Shown: piece after piece, positions 6,914 to 7,406 of the stretch
Numbering within the stretch: position 1 is the first letter of the stretch
How the letters are laid out: every line of letters starts with the position of its first letter
Translations under genes and position numbers: made by a program
Source: JAGTVB01 sp049282355
GTDB taxonomy: Bacteria; Pseudomonadota; Gammaproteobacteria; HK1
Reading direction: 5' to 3'
NCBI GenBank assembly: GCA_049282355.1
Contig: JBAPTW010000006.1
Span: 1 to 7,406 of the forward strand
DNA length: 7,406 bases
The notes under the pieces: generated by a model
Told to the model about the DNA's origin: nothing
The model's input: only the letters and a program-made list of their open reading frames with translations
Databases searched by the model: none

Positions 6914-7406
6914 ATGCACGAAACTGCGATCTATCCAGGTACCTTCGATCCTATTACTAACGGCCACGTCGATCTGGTGCATCGCGCTTCGCGCCTATTT
7001 GCGCACGTCATTTTGGGGGTTGCCAAAAGCGCGGTGAAGGCGCCCACCTTTTCGCTAGAGCGCCGCATTTCCTTAGCGGAAACCGTGCTGGGCGGCATTC
7101 GGAACGTGCGCGTGATTGGTTTCGATGGGTTGCTTGCCAACTGTGCTCGAGAGCAAGGTGCGACCGTTATGGTGCGAGGCTTGCGCGCAGTCTCCGATTT
7201 CGAGCATGAGTTTCAACTGGCCAGCATGAACCGGAAGCTTGCTCCTGAAATGGAAACCATTTTTTTGACGCCCGACGAGGGTTTTACCTACATTTCGGCA
7301 AGCCTAATACGTGAGATCGCTTTCATGGGAGGGGATGTGGGGCCGTTTGTGCCTTCGGTGGTCAAGGTCGCTTTGCGAGAGATTCAGGCAGAGCGTTCGA
7401 ATTTAT
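6914..7406 (+). CDS. coaD: Phosphopantetheine adenylyltransferase CoaD (no stop before the window end)
   Basis: CoaD (PPAT) catalyses the fourth step of coenzyme A synthesis, joining 4'-phosphopantetheine and ATP to give dephospho-CoA and pyrophosphate, in the cytoplasm. I read 164 codons from ATG 6914 with no stop. Since E. coli CoaD has 159 residues, the protein is nearly complete and only a short tail is missing. All main active-site residues fall at the E. coli positions: YPGTFDPITNGH with Thr10 and His18, Lys42, and RGLR with Arg88 and Arg91, followed by the family blocks SDFEHEFQLASMNRKL and FTYISASLIRE. The 68-bp gap after rsmD has no clear terminator. TTGACC (6886-6891) and CATACT (6907-6912) are weak promoter-like hexamers with 15-bp spacing, too close to the ATG to be convincing. 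No good Shine-Dalgarno is seen. Confidence 0.96.
   Translation, partial: MHETAIYPGTFDPITNGHVDLVHRASRLFAHVILGVAKSAVKAPTFSLERRISLAETVLGGIRNVRVIGFDGLLANCAREQGATVMVRGLRAVSDFEHEFQLASMNRKLAPEMETIFLTPDEGFTYISASLIREIAFMGGDVGPFVPSVVKVALREIQAERSNL

Overview
The window looks like a chromosomal housekeeping region of a gammaproteobacterium. The evidence is gene content and order: a minus-strand ftsY-ftsE-ftsX cluster, divergent from a pair of M16-type (insulinase/MPP-like) peptidase genes that run into rsmD and coaD on the plus strand. This order is familiar from gammaproteobacteria such as Pseudomonas and relatives. The DNA is moderately GC-rich and tightly packed. I cannot name a genus from sequence alone. 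No mobile element, CRISPR array, tRNA or rRNA was seen.

Layout, left to right. (1) Positions 1-594, plus strand: the 3' part of a gene for a thioredoxin-fold protein with a HEAT-repeat tail, cut by the left edge. (2) Positions 642-3339, minus strand: ftsY, then ftsE, then ftsX (reading right to left), with a hairpin-prone 68-bp spacer between ftsY and ftsE and an ATGA overlap between ftsE and ftsX. rpoH, which follows ftsX in E. coli and many relatives, is absent here; the thioredoxin/HEAT gene converges on ftsX instead. (3) Positions 3340-3406: a short divergent intergenic region with a strong Shine-Dalgarno site for the peptidase gene. (4) Positions 3407-6191, plus strand: two overlapping genes for exported M16 peptidase-like proteins. 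The first keeps the zinc site but has lost part of the R/Y substrate-binding motif; the second keeps R/Y and has lost the zinc site. (5) Positions 6213-6845: rsmD. (6) Positions 6914-7406: coaD, complete or nearly so but with no stop codon before the right edge.

How the genes fit together: FtsY is the SRP receptor GTPase that delivers nascent membrane proteins to the translocon. FtsE/FtsX form the divisome ABC complex that controls septal peptidoglycan hydrolysis. The M16 pair probably forms one periplasmic heterodimeric peptidase. RsmD methylates 16S rRNA, and CoaD makes dephospho-CoA. All spacers between genes are under 70 bp, so no stretch longer than 300 bp lacks a gene.

I see no convincing undescribed system. 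The items most worth checking are the complementary active-site loss in the M16 pair, the thioredoxin/HEAT fusion sitting where rpoH is expected, and two potential RNA hairpins (the ftsY-ftsE junction and the rsmD start).
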